From Sphingobacteriales bacterium 44-15 (lineage in GTDB: Bacteria > Bacteroidota > Bacteroidia > Chitinophagales > Chitinophagaceae): 64,000 nucleotides of DNA. The notes beneath the pieces are model-generated. The model saw only the letters and a list, made by a program, of their open reading frames with translations, did not search any database and was not told the DNA's origin. Location of the stretch: NCBI GenBank assembly GCA_001899685.1, contig MKWG01000013.1, forward strand, positions 75,638 through 139,637, written 5' to 3'. Position 1 is the stretch's first letter. Each line of letters starts with the position of its first letter. A program made the position numbers and the translations under genes. This document shows positions 53,358 through 61,343 of this stretch, piece by piece.

Positions 53358-53841
53358 GCTATTCCCGCCGCGTTCAGCTATACTACCCTGTTTTCAATAT
53401 TATAATTTAAAAAAGCAACCAAAAGCTTGTTCCGGGCGACTGTAAGATTCTATGGGATATTAGCTCTTTTCAATGGGGAGACACCGTCTCCTGAGAACAT
53501 AGCTGACACGAAGTCCGGAGACTTCGTGCAGCAGGTTATAAAGAGCCGGGGCACTTTGATCAGCCAAATCTTATCCTGTCCGTAAGGCAAAACCGTATTT
53601 AATTTTATTGTTCAGCTATAGTTTTCACAGCTATTTATTTCCCGGGAATTTTATAGCCCATCCTGATAGCGAATGTGTGGAAATGATTCCCGTTTGAAAA
53701 ATAATTTCTTGTAATTTTCTACTGGTATGTGTCTTCACATATCAGCATAAAAGAGTGAGTATTTCGGTATGTGAAGACACATACCGATAGGAAATAGTGA
53801 AAAGTATCTGTGACTCCAAGTGCCTGTAAAACAAAAATACA
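53358..53841. other. 484-bp gap with hairpins and a MITE-like repeat
   Basis: Hairpins include GGGGAGACACCGTCTCC-type (53476-53491) and CACGAAGTC / GACTTCGTG (53509-53531). A copy of the 75-bp MITE-like family follows at 53719. No gene is visible. Confidence 0.5.
53719..53800. mobile_element. MITE-like repeat, copy 1 (diverged)
   Basis: It starts CTACTGGTATGTGTCTTCA like the copies at 57799 and 58955, but ends in CGGTATGTGAAGACACATAC, the reverse-complement form of the same core. Confidence 0.6.
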
Positions 53842-55410
53842 CTATTCATTCAGTCTCGTGATCCTTATAACGAGATCGCCGCGGAATCCGGGCACACCAT
53901 ACTGCAGGTTTTTAGCGCCGCTGATTGTAATGGCGGGTGAGTACAACCCCGTTTCGGGGGCGTAACAACGAAGCTGATACAGGCCCGCAGGCAGATCGAA
54001 GCCGATATTGCCATGAATGGGCTGGCCGGCATTGTTGTCTGTGAGCTCCCGTTCGTCTGCAAGGTAGATATTGTAATCTTTGCCGGCTACTGCAAAAACA
54101 GCTTCGAGTGTATGGGCGGGCTTTTCCCTGAGCCAGCCGGCGAGGGGTCTGGCTTTCACAATATCTACCGTATGCATATAAGCCGACAAATGCTTAAACC
54201 AGGTACGCAGGTATTTTTGTGAGCTGTCGGTACCCGTTTCGGCATAGTTGGTAATGCTAAAATCTATGATGTCGTAATGCGCGCCGGACAACAGGGTTAC
54301 CCATGCCCGCTTCCGGTCGATGGTCCATGCTTCGTAATCCTTATAGGCGCTGGCTACATTGTCTTCATCAAAATTCAATGGTTTGGCTTCATGGTAGGTG
54401 TCGAGGCAATAGTCGCGGATGGCCCTTAACCTTAATTGCTTAGACATAAAGTCGCCCATGTGGTAGGTCCTGCCACGGTAAGCAGCATTTGGCAACGGAT
54501 GTATGTTGACAATATCGAATGGCATTCCTGCAAAAGAGCTGTCGCAAGGCTGCTGAGCGGGAGCATCGTTATAGGCTTCCTGGCCGGCTATGAGGTGCTT
54601 ATAGGGCATGTCTTTTTCAGCATCGCGGATAATAGCGGCGAGTTGCATCTGCCACTGGTTCACTTCGGGCGGCTGCGCATTACTGCTATTGTTCTGGAGA
54701 TTGCCGCCAGGCTCATTACAAATTTCATAGAACACATTATCGTACCGTTTGGTGAACTCCACAATTTTGCGCACATATCTTTTCTGTATGTCAAATAGTT
54801 TGGGATGGCGTGCAGTGATAAAATCAGGCCATTCTATTTTTTCTGTTCCGCTGATATTATTGGCTGCATGCAGGGGATTGAGCTCCCACACCAGCGGCTC
54901 ATACATGTTGCTGAGCAGGGTCAGTTCAACCACAATGCCATAGTGCGCAGCGAGGTCGAGAAATTGTTGCAGCCTGGAAAAGAACTCGGGGTTCCATTGA
55001 TTGAGGTCGTACTTTAATTCGCCATCAAGCGCTTTGCCGGGGCCGGTGCGCAGAAAGGGGGAGATATAATCGGGCGATTCGGGCTTGCAGGTGGAGTAGG
55101 GGTTCTGGGCGCTTTGTAATTCTCGGAAAAGGAGGAACAACCGGGTGTAGGCGATGCCTTTGCCGGCTGCATCGGCGAGGTAGCGTTCAAAGCGGAATGG
55201 CCTGTTCATTACGGAGCCGTAGTGTTCGGTTGCGGTTAAAAATACCATGGGTTTACCACGGAAGAGAAAACATTTCGGGTTGTCGGGATGCACACTCACG
55301 GGGATGACTATACTGTCTTTATGGATTGATGGCTGCGCCGGCACCAATGCGGGTGCAAAAAGCAGGATGATATAGAGAAAGCAGCTTTTAGCTGATGGGG
55401 CTATTGGCAT
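53842..55410 (-). CDS. Exported GH5-like glycoside hydrolase
   Basis: The 522-residue protein has a signal peptide (about 1-25), a (beta/alpha)8-barrel part (about 45-420) and a short beta C-terminus (about 430-522). The sequence RYDNVFYEICNEPGGN (about 224-239) contains the NEP acid/base motif of GH clan A, after LFRGKPMVFLTATEHYG and RFERYLADAAGKGIAYTRLF. A nucleophile Glu is not obvious; KPLNFDEDNVAS (about 333) may be the equivalent. Such 'cellulase-like' proteins degrade plant or microbial glycans outside the cell. No SusCD or other hydrolase is adjacent. Confidence 0.75.
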   Translation of the reverse strand: MPIAPSAKSCFLYIILLFAPALVPAQPSIHKDSIVIPVSVHPDNPKCFLFRGKPMVFLTATEHYGSVMNRPFRFERYLADAAGKGIAYTRLFLLFRELQSAQNPYSTCKPESPDYISPFLRTGPGKALDGELKYDLNQWNPEFFSRLQQFLDLAAHYGIVVELTLLSNMYEPLVWELNPLHAANNISGTEKIEWPDFITARHPKLFDIQKRYVRKIVEFTKRYDNVFYEICNEPGGNLQNNSSNAQPPEVNQWQMQLAAIIRDAEKDMPYKHLIAGQEAYNDAPAQQPCDSSFAGMPFDIVNIHPLPNAAYRGRTYHMGDFMSKQLRLRAIRDYCLDTYHEAKPLNFDEDNVASAYKDYEAWTIDRKRAWVTLLSGAHYDIIDFSITNYAETGTDSSQKYLRTWFKHLSAYMHTVDIVKARPLAGWLREKPAHTLEAVFAVAGKDYNIYLADERELTDNNAGQPIHGNIGFDLPAGLYQLRCYAPETGLYSPAITISGAKNLQYGVPGFRGDLVIRITRLNE

Positions 55411-55620
55411 GGAAGCTTTTATGGGTTTGGTTGAGAGTATTGTTGAGCTAAAGATACATTGCTTGGCTGTGCAGGTATTCGTCTTTTGTCACTTTTTTAC
55501 AGGAAAAAAGTAATTACCTGCCTGCCGGCAGGAAAAGACCCCACCCGATTTGAACGTCGTTCAGGCAGGCGCCGGGAAGGTATTACCCTCCCCATGTTTT
55601 ACCCAGTAAGGAATAATGCT

Positions 55621-56322
55621 TTATCTATTTTGATACATTATTAACCTTGCTAATTCTTCATCTTCTATTTCAGTTATTGAAATGCCGCCAATGCCAATTG
55701 CAATTCCTCCACCGATTGAATTTCCGCTGGTTTGTTTTGATACCTGATAATATCTTGATCTTCCATTAAGCTTAATTTCATGATTTTTCCCGTTAAGTGA
55801 GATGGTAACCGTCTCATTGCAATCATGGAATTTTTTTTCGATAACATCTTTTTTGGATAGGTTATTGTAAGTCGTTTCATTAATTTTTACATTAATTGTA
55901 AAAGCTGATCCCATAGGACTTTCTAAACTATTCCGGGCTATAAATACGCTGCAATTATTGTTGCTTTCCGAAACCTGGTTAAATTGCTCAACATAATACA
56001 GGCTTCCGTCAGCATAAAATCCATTTCCTTTCTTTCCCCAACCAATTGTTTTAATTGTAATGAGATTCGCCCCTTTTTTCCTGGCAAATTCTATCATTTT
56101 CTTCTTCATGCTTTCCCAATCATTTTTCCAATCTTCCCTTAGCACAAAATCTCCGATTACCTGCCCATTATGAGAAATGCTTTCGTTTACACCAATGATC
56201 TTTACGTTTTCTATCGCTGTATCCGGTTTAAAGTTAGTTACCCCATTTTTTAGTTTAATTGAACTGCAGGAAAACAGGAAAATCGTTATGATATACAAAA
56301 AAGGAAAGGGCTGCTTTGTCAT
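55621..56322 (-). CDS. Putative lipoprotein of unknown function
   Basis: The 233-residue product has a lipoprotein signal with C19 (FLFSCSSIKLKNGV). Then follow VKIIGVNESISHNGQVIGDF, WESMKKKMIEFARKKGANLI and a C-terminal beta part with CNETVTISLNGKNHEIKLNG and a glycine run GGGIAIGIGGISI. The KGANLITIKTIGWG stretch recalls lipoproteins that carry a small alpha/beta 'heavy-metal-binding-like' fold, but I cannot name the family. It is isolated from its neighbours. Confidence 0.6.
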   Translation of the reverse strand: MTKQPFPFLYIITIFLFSCSSIKLKNGVTNFKPDTAIENVKIIGVNESISHNGQVIGDFVLREDWKNDWESMKKKMIEFARKKGANLITIKTIGWGKKGNGFYADGSLYYVEQFNQVSESNNNCSVFIARNSLESPMGSAFTINVKINETTYNNLSKKDVIEKKFHDCNETVTISLNGKNHEIKLNGRSRYYQVSKQTSGNSIGGGIAIGIGGISITEIEDEELARLIMYQNR

Positions 56323-56646
56323 GGAATGTATCGTTCGTTTATATTGAGTGAAGTTCGTATTTATGCTATAATGTGATGCGGATAAATTAAAGATTGAAGG
56401 ATTAAAAAAGCACCTTTAAGATAAGGTGTTTTTTGATAAGCTAAATATTTTTTCTACTGGTATGTGAAGACACATACCGATAGGAAAGATTATAACAATC
56501 TATTTCCCTGCCAACATTTCTGCCTTCGTTTTGAACTGTTCGGGTTTCCCGGGCAGTTGATCCTCTTTCTAATGCTTTATTTTCGAATAAGCGAAGTCAT
56601 ACAGCATTTATTTGAAGGATAATTTCCTGTATTCGATATAGCAGGG
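56323..56646. other. 324-bp gap with MITE-like fragment
   Basis: AAGGTGTTTTTTG and CACCTTTAAG form a hairpin near 56410. The MITE-like fragment CTACTGGTATGTGAAGACAC lies at 56454-56489. The rest has no gene character. Confidence 0.5.
56454..56489. mobile_element. MITE-like repeat, copy 2 (short)
   Basis: CTACTGG followed by TATGTGAAGACACATACCG: the left terminus and core of the family, with the core in inverted orientation, and no right terminus. Confidence 0.55.
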
Positions 56647-57654
56647 TTATTCATTAAGCGTTTCTTCTATCGCTGCCCGTAGTTCCTCTTTGTTGGGCAG
56701 GTACAGTTGATATTTGCTTACAAATAATTGCGAAGAAACATTGTGCATAGCATATTGTATCAGCAGGTCATCTTTCTCTCTTGCCAGCACAATACCGATA
56801 GGCGGGTTATCTCCCTCCGTTTTTTCTTCGTTCTCAAAATACCCGAGATACATATTCATTTGTCCCACATCTTCGTATCCGGCTTCACTTTTCTTGAGGT
56901 CTATTAAAATAAAGCACTTGAGGATCCTGTGGTAAAAAACCAGGTCAACATAATGATGCCTGTTGCCCAGCGTAACCCGGTATTGTCTGCCAATAAAAGC
57001 AAAACCCTTGCCCAGCTCAAGCAAAAAATGCTGAAGATGCTCAATGATCCGGCCCTCCAGCTCGGTTTCGCTATAATGGTACAGCTCCGGTATTTTCAGG
57101 AAATCCAGTATATAAGGGTCGCGGATAACATCTTCGGGCCTGGAAACAGACTGCCCCTGCTTTGCCAGGTGTAAAATGCCTTCTTTATCTTTAGAAGCAG
57201 CCAGGCGGAGGAATAGAGATGCTTTTTTCTGTCGTTTTAGTTCCGGGATAGACCATTTTTCAAGAATGGACTGCTTTTCATAAAAGCTACGTTCAAGCTT
57301 ATCTTCAATTTTTAATAATTCCACGTAATGCGACCAGCTCAATAAGTGAGAAGCCTTCTCACTTATTGGATACTCCAGGTAAAAAAGCCTCATATAGATG
57401 AGGTTGCTCCTGCTAAATCCTTTACCGTGAAGCCGGCTTAGGTCTGTAGCAAGATTATTAATCAAAGACTTACCATATACTGCACGTTCCAGACCACCCT
57501 GTTCAAATTCAACAATATAGCGGCCTATCTCCCAGTAAGTAGTTACCAACTGTATGTTTACGGTCTGGATGGCTTGTTGCCTTCCCTGGTTGTAAGTGGC
57601 AGAGATCTGGCTGACAAGCTCGTTATAATCCTTTTGGTTGGTCAGGTTGTTCAT
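56647..57654 (-). CDS. YhcG-family PDDEXK nuclease (DUF1016)
   Basis: The 335-residue protein has the DUF1016 N-terminal part (about 1-160; NIQLVTTYWEIGRYIVEFEQ, FSRSNLIYMRLFYLEYP, LSWSHYVELLKIEDKLERSF) and the C-terminal nuclease domain (about 185-320; LEGRIIEHLQHFLLELGKGF, VDLVFYHRILKCFILIDLKK, GQMNMYLGYFENEEK). The core Asp in VDLVFY and the Lys and Gln of IDLKK and GQMNMYLGYF are present, but the usual Glu before the Lys (ELK) is Asp (DLK). These proteins occur in mobile and defence-related regions. The ATG at 57654 is preferred to the TTG before it. Confidence 0.9.
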   Translation of the reverse strand: MNNLTNQKDYNELVSQISATYNQGRQQAIQTVNIQLVTTYWEIGRYIVEFEQGGLERAVYGKSLINNLATDLSRLHGKGFSRSNLIYMRLFYLEYPISEKASHLLSWSHYVELLKIEDKLERSFYEKQSILEKWSIPELKRQKKASLFLRLAASKDKEGILHLAKQGQSVSRPEDVIRDPYILDFLKIPELYHYSETELEGRIIEHLQHFLLELGKGFAFIGRQYRVTLGNRHHYVDLVFYHRILKCFILIDLKKSEAGYEDVGQMNMYLGYFENEEKTEGDNPPIGIVLAREKDDLLIQYAMHNVSSQLFVSKYQLYLPNKEELRAAIEETLNE

Positions 57655-57798
57655 AAGCAGCAAAATTTTTTATAAGCGAAATGTTGATCAAACGTACATG
57701 AAATTTTTCATTCATAAAACCTGTCCGTTCCGGCAGGCGGGGATACAAAGGATGAATGAATCCCGAATGATTTCGGGATATGGGAGTTCCTCTTTTTT

Positions 57799-57872
57799 CT
57801 ACTGGTATGTGTCTTCACATACCAGCATAAATATCAAAGTTTATTTGACGTATCAAAACGTAATGCCAGTAG
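57799..57872. mobile_element. MITE-like repeat, copy 3 (complete, 74 bp)
   Basis: Terminal inverted repeats CTACTGG and CCAGTAG bound a hairpin CTGGTATGTG / CACATACCAG and AT-rich middle ATCAAAGTTTATTTGACGTA. It is about 95 per cent identical by eye to the copy at 58955-59029. No transposase is nearby, so it would need a helper. Confidence 0.7.
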
Positions 57873-57933
57873 TGAATAAGGCAGGAGTATGAAGAACACA
57901 CCAGTAGGGATAGTGTAAGGGAATAGTCATTCT

Positions 57934-57967
57934 CGCTTGTACTGCAGGTACAATATTGAGCAGCGAT
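57934..57967. repeat. 34-bp exact repeat, copy 2
   Basis: It is identical to 40455-40488. Here it is not followed by the hairpin partner seen at the first site. Confidence 0.7.
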
Positions 57968-58044
57968 CAAACATTTACACCTTATTTAAGGGATCCCTGT
58001 AACATATTTTATAAATAAACAAAAAAAAGTAATTTTGTAACGTT

Positions 58045-58404
58045 ATGAATTTGGAGTTTCTTATAACGGAATCATTTGATAACGACATAAAAAGACTTCC
58101 TGAAGCACAGCAAAACAGGATTAAGGATGAAATTAATCATGTTTCAGGTTCATTGCTAAACGGAAGGAGCTTTTTTATGGAAAAAGCTTCTATGCCATAT
58201 ATCTTTAACCTGAAAGGCGGACTTGACAGTTCCCTGTATGTTGTGAAGGTAGATGAAGATAAAAAAATGGTGGTGGCTGTAGATGATGATCCTGTTTTTG
58301 ACAAGGTGTCTTTAACCATGTACAGACTGGTAGATGGAAACGATGCAGATCAGGTTTACAAAGAAGTGGGCGAACAACTGTACAAAAGCGTCGGTGTATT
58401 GTAA
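58045..58404 (+). CDS. RelE/HigB-like toxin-family protein
   Basis: The 119-residue protein begins MNLEFLITESFDNDIKRLPEAQQNR and continues IKDEINHVSGSLLNG, ASMPYIFNLKGGLDSSLYVV and KVDEDKKMVVAVDDDPVFDK. The N-terminal 'F-x-x-D-I-K-x-L-P' helix and following strands fit RelE-fold toxins, which cleave ribosome-bound mRNA, though catalytic residues cannot be named. A -7-like TAATTTTG (58030-58037) lies just upstream. The next gene, nine bases downstream, is probably its partner but carries an internal stop. Confidence 0.7.
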   Translation: MNLEFLITESFDNDIKRLPEAQQNRIKDEINHVSGSLLNGRSFFMEKASMPYIFNLKGGLDSSLYVVKVDEDKKMVVAVDDDPVFDKVSLTMYRLVDGNDADQVYKEVGEQLYKSVGVL

Positions 58405-58412
58405 ATTAACCT

Positions 58413-58748
58413 ATGGCTGAAATAAAAACACTGCTTGATGAATATGGTATTATTCATGAAGCCAACAAAACTCTTCCAGGTGATGATCTAAAACTAAAAT
58501 TCCTGGAGTCGCTTGCGGAGCTGGAAGATAATATTGCCCACAGAACCGGCAGTTTCCCCAAAACACGATTACATAAAGTATCAGGCATTAAACAAAAAAT
58601 TTATCGTGCAGATATTGATAAAATATCCGGTTGGCGCATTCATATATAATACACAGATGGCCAACTGCATTTGAAAGATATTATTGACGGGCAACATCAT
58701 GATGATGTAATAAAAGTGATCCGGGCAAAAAAGGATCGTTACAATTAG
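58413..58748 (+). pseudogene. Partner of the RelE-like gene, interrupted by an in-frame TAA
   Basis: The frame starts MAEIKTLLDEYGIIHEAN and reaches DKISGWRIHI, then TAA at 58647-58649. Beyond it the same frame continues YTDGQLHLKDIIDGQHHDDV and IKVIRAKKDRYN to TAG at 58746. The continuation reads as natural protein, so the TAA replaces a sense codon (probably CAA). The full protein would be about 111 residues. It is either an antitoxin or a second small protein of the module; I do not recognise the family. Confidence 0.75.
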
Positions 58749-58954
58749 CCATTTTGCTATTGATGAGCCGGCTTCCCTGTTTCAGGCGCTCATCGTTCAG
58801 CGCAAAGCCTTTTACCAGGTATTCTCTTAAAACAGATGTCGCCCATTTTCTGAATTGTGTGGCTTGGAGGGAATTAACGCGGTAGCCTACAGATATGATC
58901 GCGTCCAGATTATAATATTCAATTTCCCGGTTTACTTTCCTCCCACCTTTTTTT
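58681..58954 (-). pseudogene. Fragment of a RhuM-family gene
   Basis: Residues KVNREIEYYNLDAIISVG, YRVNSLQATQFRKWATSVL and REYLVKGFALNDERLKQG are the well-conserved centre of RhuM (virulence-associated, COG3943) proteins of about 330 residues. Only about 57 residues of homology remain (58938-58770). The 5' side ends exactly at a MITE-like element (58955), and the 3' side runs into the interrupted antitoxin-like gene on the other strand. Confidence 0.75.
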
Positions 58955-59029
58955 CTACTGGTATGTGTCTTCACATACCAGCATAAAATATCAAAGTTTA
59001 TTTGACGTATCAAAGCGTAATGCCAGTAG
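58955..59029. mobile_element. MITE-like repeat, copy 4 (complete, 75 bp)
   Basis: The same termini CTACTGG and CCAGTAG, hairpin CTGGTATGTG / CACATACCAG and AT-rich middle as copy 3. It lies exactly between a RhuM gene fragment (minus strand) and a winged-helix gene fragment (plus strand). Confidence 0.75.
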
Positions 59030-59033
59030 TGAT

Positions 59034-59138
59034 TTGCAGGTTTTGGTTGAAAATGGCATAATTGAAAAAACCGGCACTACCGGAAAAGGAACATCCTATT
59101 TCTTAAGCGGCAATATAGGGGCGAAAGGGGCAATATAA
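59034..59138 (+). pseudogene. C-terminal winged-helix fragment (Fic/AlbA-2 type)
   Basis: The 34-codon end LQVLVENGIIEKTGTTGKGT then SYFLSGNIGAKGAI is the pattern of the winged-helix terminus of Fic or RecG-like AlbA_2 proteins ('L..LVE.GIIEKTG.TGKGT.Y.L'). The 5' part of that gene is absent; the fragment begins five bases after the MITE-like element. The gap from here to 59340 holds further AT-rich sequence and no gene. Confidence 0.6.
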
Positions 59139-59340
59139 GGGCGAGCATTGCTAATCCCGGTATGTGCAATTTTTGCACTAACTGATTTTTTATCTAACTC
59201 ATTAGTTTCAAATATATTAGATAAGTGCCGGGTTACGCGTAAAACAGCCGCAAACAAGGTGTAAAATACACCCTTAATTGTGTAAATTTATTATAGCCTG
59301 GATGCTAAATAATAGCAGTAACTGAAATAAATGAATTACT

Positions 59341-59553
59341 ATGGAGCTTATAATTGATTTTGATAACATCAAAGATCCTTCAAAAAGAGAATGGTTAATC
59401 CGTACGCTCAAGCTGATGGGTATTGGCTTCCATACCAAAGAAGTGCCCCTAACATTGGAGGAATATAACGAGGATCTTGAAAGAGGGAATGCTGAAATTG
59501 AGAAAGGTAATTTTATAACTGCCGAAGATTTAAAAAAGGAAGCTCAGAAATAA
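59341..59553 (+). CDS. Small Phd/YefM-like or AbrB-like antitoxin, apparently orphan
   Basis: The 70-residue acidic protein (MELIIDFDNIKDPSKREWLI ... LTLEEYNEDLERGNAEIEKG) has a C-terminus NFITAEDLKKEAQK typical of antitoxins paired with ParE/RelE toxins in Bacteroidota. Immediately downstream, where the toxin gene is expected, a short non-homologous frame and then a repeat follow. So the toxin has been lost. It may be a free antitoxin. Confidence 0.7.
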   Translation: MELIIDFDNIKDPSKREWLIRTLKLMGIGFHTKEVPLTLEEYNEDLERGNAEIEKGNFITAEDLKKEAQK

Positions 59554-59633
59554 TGGAAGCTGGAGAGCATTTGAGCTTCACCGGTACAGGATATCCTATC
59601 GCGTTATGAAGAATGAAATACGCATTGTTCGCT

Positions 59634-59785
59634 TTCACCCACATGCGTTACCTCCCTTACATCCACCAGGTGCGCAGCTTTATCAAATAGATTGCATTAC
59701 ACAGCATTTTGTAAATTAAGTGAGTTATGAATCACCAGGAAAAACACCGGGAGCTGTATATCCGCATTGGTGAAATATATTTTTG
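59634..59785. repeat. Copy 1 of repeated 3' end of the 202-residue gene
   Basis: It matches 60673-60834 closely, with a 10-base deletion (GGCTTCTACC lost) and a few substitutions. The minus strand would encode part of the LVEAAHLVDVREVTHVGE end. It contains a short plus-strand frame MNHQEKHRELYIRIGEIYF. Confidence 0.75.
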
Positions 59786-59795
59786 GGCGGTAGTT

Positions 59796-60095
59796 TTATT
59801 CGTCAATTCTGTTTTTTAAGTCCATTCGTTCGTGTAGAATTCTGATGATTTCAATTTCATCTTCCGCAATTTGTTGATAGAATATTATGTGTTTCCCGGT
59901 TCTTAGCCCGAGTAAGTTACTGTTTATTCCATCGTATTGTTTTCCAAGTTCTGGGTTTTCTCCAATTTGCATGCAGGCAAACTTCAATGTCAAATAATAT
60001 CTGTCAGCCTGCTTTTCAGACCATTTTTCAAAAGTATAATCCCAAATATCATTTAAGTCGTCAATGGCTTCCTGTCTTAAAATAACTTTAGCCAT
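59796..60095 (-). CDS. parE: RelE/ParE-family toxin
   Basis: The 99-residue toxin begins MAKVILRQEAIDDLNDIWDY and has the family end IIFYQQIAEDEIEIIRILHE RMDL. The pattern 'A..DL.dIW.Y...kW.e.qA..Y...l', residues 8-40, and the final 'I.RILH.RMDL' define the ParE branch, whose members inhibit DNA gyrase. It overlaps the ParD antitoxin gene by 8 bp and is translated after it. Confidence 0.93.
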   Translation of the reverse strand: MAKVILRQEAIDDLNDIWDYTFEKWSEKQADRYYLTLKFACMQIGENPELGKQYDGINSNLLGLRTGKHIIFYQQIAEDEIEIIRILHERMDLKNRIDE

Positions 60096-60336
60096 TTTTA
60101 CTTTTTTCAGATTTTAATCTTTTCAAATTTTCGTCAAAGTCAAAATTTTCAACTCGTGGGCTGTTCAAGCCTTTCTGAATTGCAGCTCTCAATGCAGTAA
60201 TTTTGCTTTCTTCATCTTCTAAAAGCCGAAGCCCGGCACGAATAACTTCACTCACGTTCTTATACCGTCCTGCTGATACCTGGCTACTTACAAACTGGTC
60301 AAAATAGTTTCCGAGTGATATTGATGTATTTTTCAT
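60088..60336 (-). CDS. parD: ParD-family antitoxin
   Basis: The 82-residue antitoxin reads MKNTSISLGNYFDQFVSSQV, then SAGRYKNVSEVIRAGLRLLE: the ribbon-helix-helix DNA-binding half of CopG/ParD. The C-terminal half (LRAAIQKGLNSPRVENFDFD) binds ParE. It represses its own operon through a palindrome just upstream. It is complete, in contrast to most neighbouring modules. Confidence 0.93.
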   Translation of the reverse strand: MKNTSISLGNYFDQFVSSQVSAGRYKNVSEVIRAGLRLLEDEESKITALRAAIQKGLNSPRVENFDFDENLKRLKSEKSKNG

Positions 60337-60352
60337 TTTATCAAACTTTCCC

Positions 60353-60382
60353 CAAAGTTACCAAAAATTGGTAACTGTGCAA
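60353..60382 (-). promoter_or_regulatory. parDE promoter and operator
   Basis: On the minus strand TTG (60382-60380), 19 bases, TAACTTTG (60360-60353) form a promoter. GTTACCAAAAATTGGTAAC (60357-60375) is a perfect inverted repeat, arms GTTACCAA and TTGGTAAC around AAA, lying between the boxes and overlapping the -7 box. It is the expected target of ParD repression. Confidence 0.75.
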
Positions 60383-60540
60383 GTGTTTTAGTCACACCTT
60401 TTAGGTTTTTCTTTTTCAGTTCACCAAATTTGAAATTTGTTTCCATAAAAAACTTCATCAATTCTCCCCATTTTTAAGTCTCGTGAGACACGAGCCCTGG
60501 CGACAGATCCTACCTCGCCGTGTTACTATCTCCCGTCTCC

Positions 60541-60834
60541 CCGGCACGTGTCTCACGTGCCGGAAAGAAGAAAAGGTGAAGACATACACCAGTACGGAAA
60601 ATAGTGTAAAGCAGAACCATCCCCCTTGCAGCAGTGCCATTATAATGATACCGGCCTGCCGTTCTTCAAGTATTCACCCACATGCGTTACCTCTCTTACA
60701 TCCACCAGGTGCGCGGCTTCTACCAGCTTTATCAAATAGATTGCATTACACAGCATTTTGTAAATTAAGTGAGTTATGGATCACCAGGAAGAATACCGGG
60801 AGCTGTATATCCGCATTGGTGAAACATATTTTTG
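60541..60834. repeat. Copy 2 of repeated 3' end of the 202-residue gene
   Basis: 60541-60740 matches 62767-62970 and 60673-60834 matches 59634-59785. It includes the hairpin GGCACGTG-TCT-CACGTGCC, the phrase CACCAGTACGGAAAATAGTG and a minus-strand fragment encoding LIKLVEAAHLVDVREVTHVG then EYLKNGRPVSL and a stop. That is a clear remnant of the gene now intact at 62873-63481. Confidence 0.8.
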
Positions 60835-60878
60835 AACGGCGAGATGACGGTTACGGTTTCCGTATAGCGACAAATAAT

Positions 60879-61040
60879 TTATAATTTAGGTAGACCTACT
60901 GTTTTCAGAATACGGTTTGCCCTTTCAGCCTTATCTTTAAAAAATGGCTGCTCATCATATTTCCCATTCAGGGTATTATCAATACTAAAGCCTTTGGGAA
61001 GCTTTAGCTTTGCTGATTTTATTTGTTTTTTGGGTTTCAT
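60879..61040 (-). CDS. Short hypothetical protein (53 residues)
   Basis: This short frame starts MKPKKQIKSAKLKLPKGFSI and runs DNTLNGKYDEQPFFKDKAER then ANRILKTVGLPKL. The sequence has the character of a real, charged small protein and is closely followed by nothing on its strand. It could be an antitoxin-like or regulatory protein of the region. It has no recognisable family. Confidence 0.5.
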   Translation of the reverse strand: MKPKKQIKSAKLKLPKGFSIDNTLNGKYDEQPFFKDKAERANRILKTVGLPKL

Positions 61041-61124
61041 GGCAAATCAAATTTATGATTTTCTACGTACTAAAAGCTTTCCTCAACGATGTAGGGATTC
61101 AACAAAGCAATGTAAATTTGAACT

Positions 61125-61343
61125 ATGAAAATTGCACTTCAATATGTTAACGACATGAATGGCAGAACAAATGCTGTTCAGCTACCCCTGACAGAATGGG
61201 AAAAAGTACTGAATAAGCTAAAAAAGTATGAACGAGCTTTAAAGCTGAAATCAGACCTTAAAGAGGCATTTGAACAAGTCGCTAGTCTTAAAAAAGCAAA
61301 AGAGCATAAGCAGACACTAAACGAATTTTTAAATGAGCTTTAG
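61125..61343 (+). CDS. Antitoxin of a broken RelE-type module
   Basis: The 72-residue protein (MKIALQYVNDMNGRTNAVQL, LTEWEKVLNKLKKYERALKL, KEHKQTLNEFLNEL) has the helical layout of RelB/Phd-type antitoxins. A -7 box TAAATTTG (61113-61120) is only four bases from the ATG, as is often seen in this region. The toxin gene overlaps its last 11 bases but is truncated after about 28 residues of homology. Confidence 0.75.
   Translation: MKIALQYVNDMNGRTNAVQLPLTEWEKVLNKLKKYERALKLKSDLKEAFEQVASLKKAKEHKQTLNEFLNEL

Noticed and set aside
57799-59029. The hairpin repeats considered as integron attC sites or as a CRISPR array
   Set aside because: They lack the GTTRRRY-type R boxes and an integrase, and they do not occur at regular spacing with unique spacers; terminal inverted repeats fit a MITE better.
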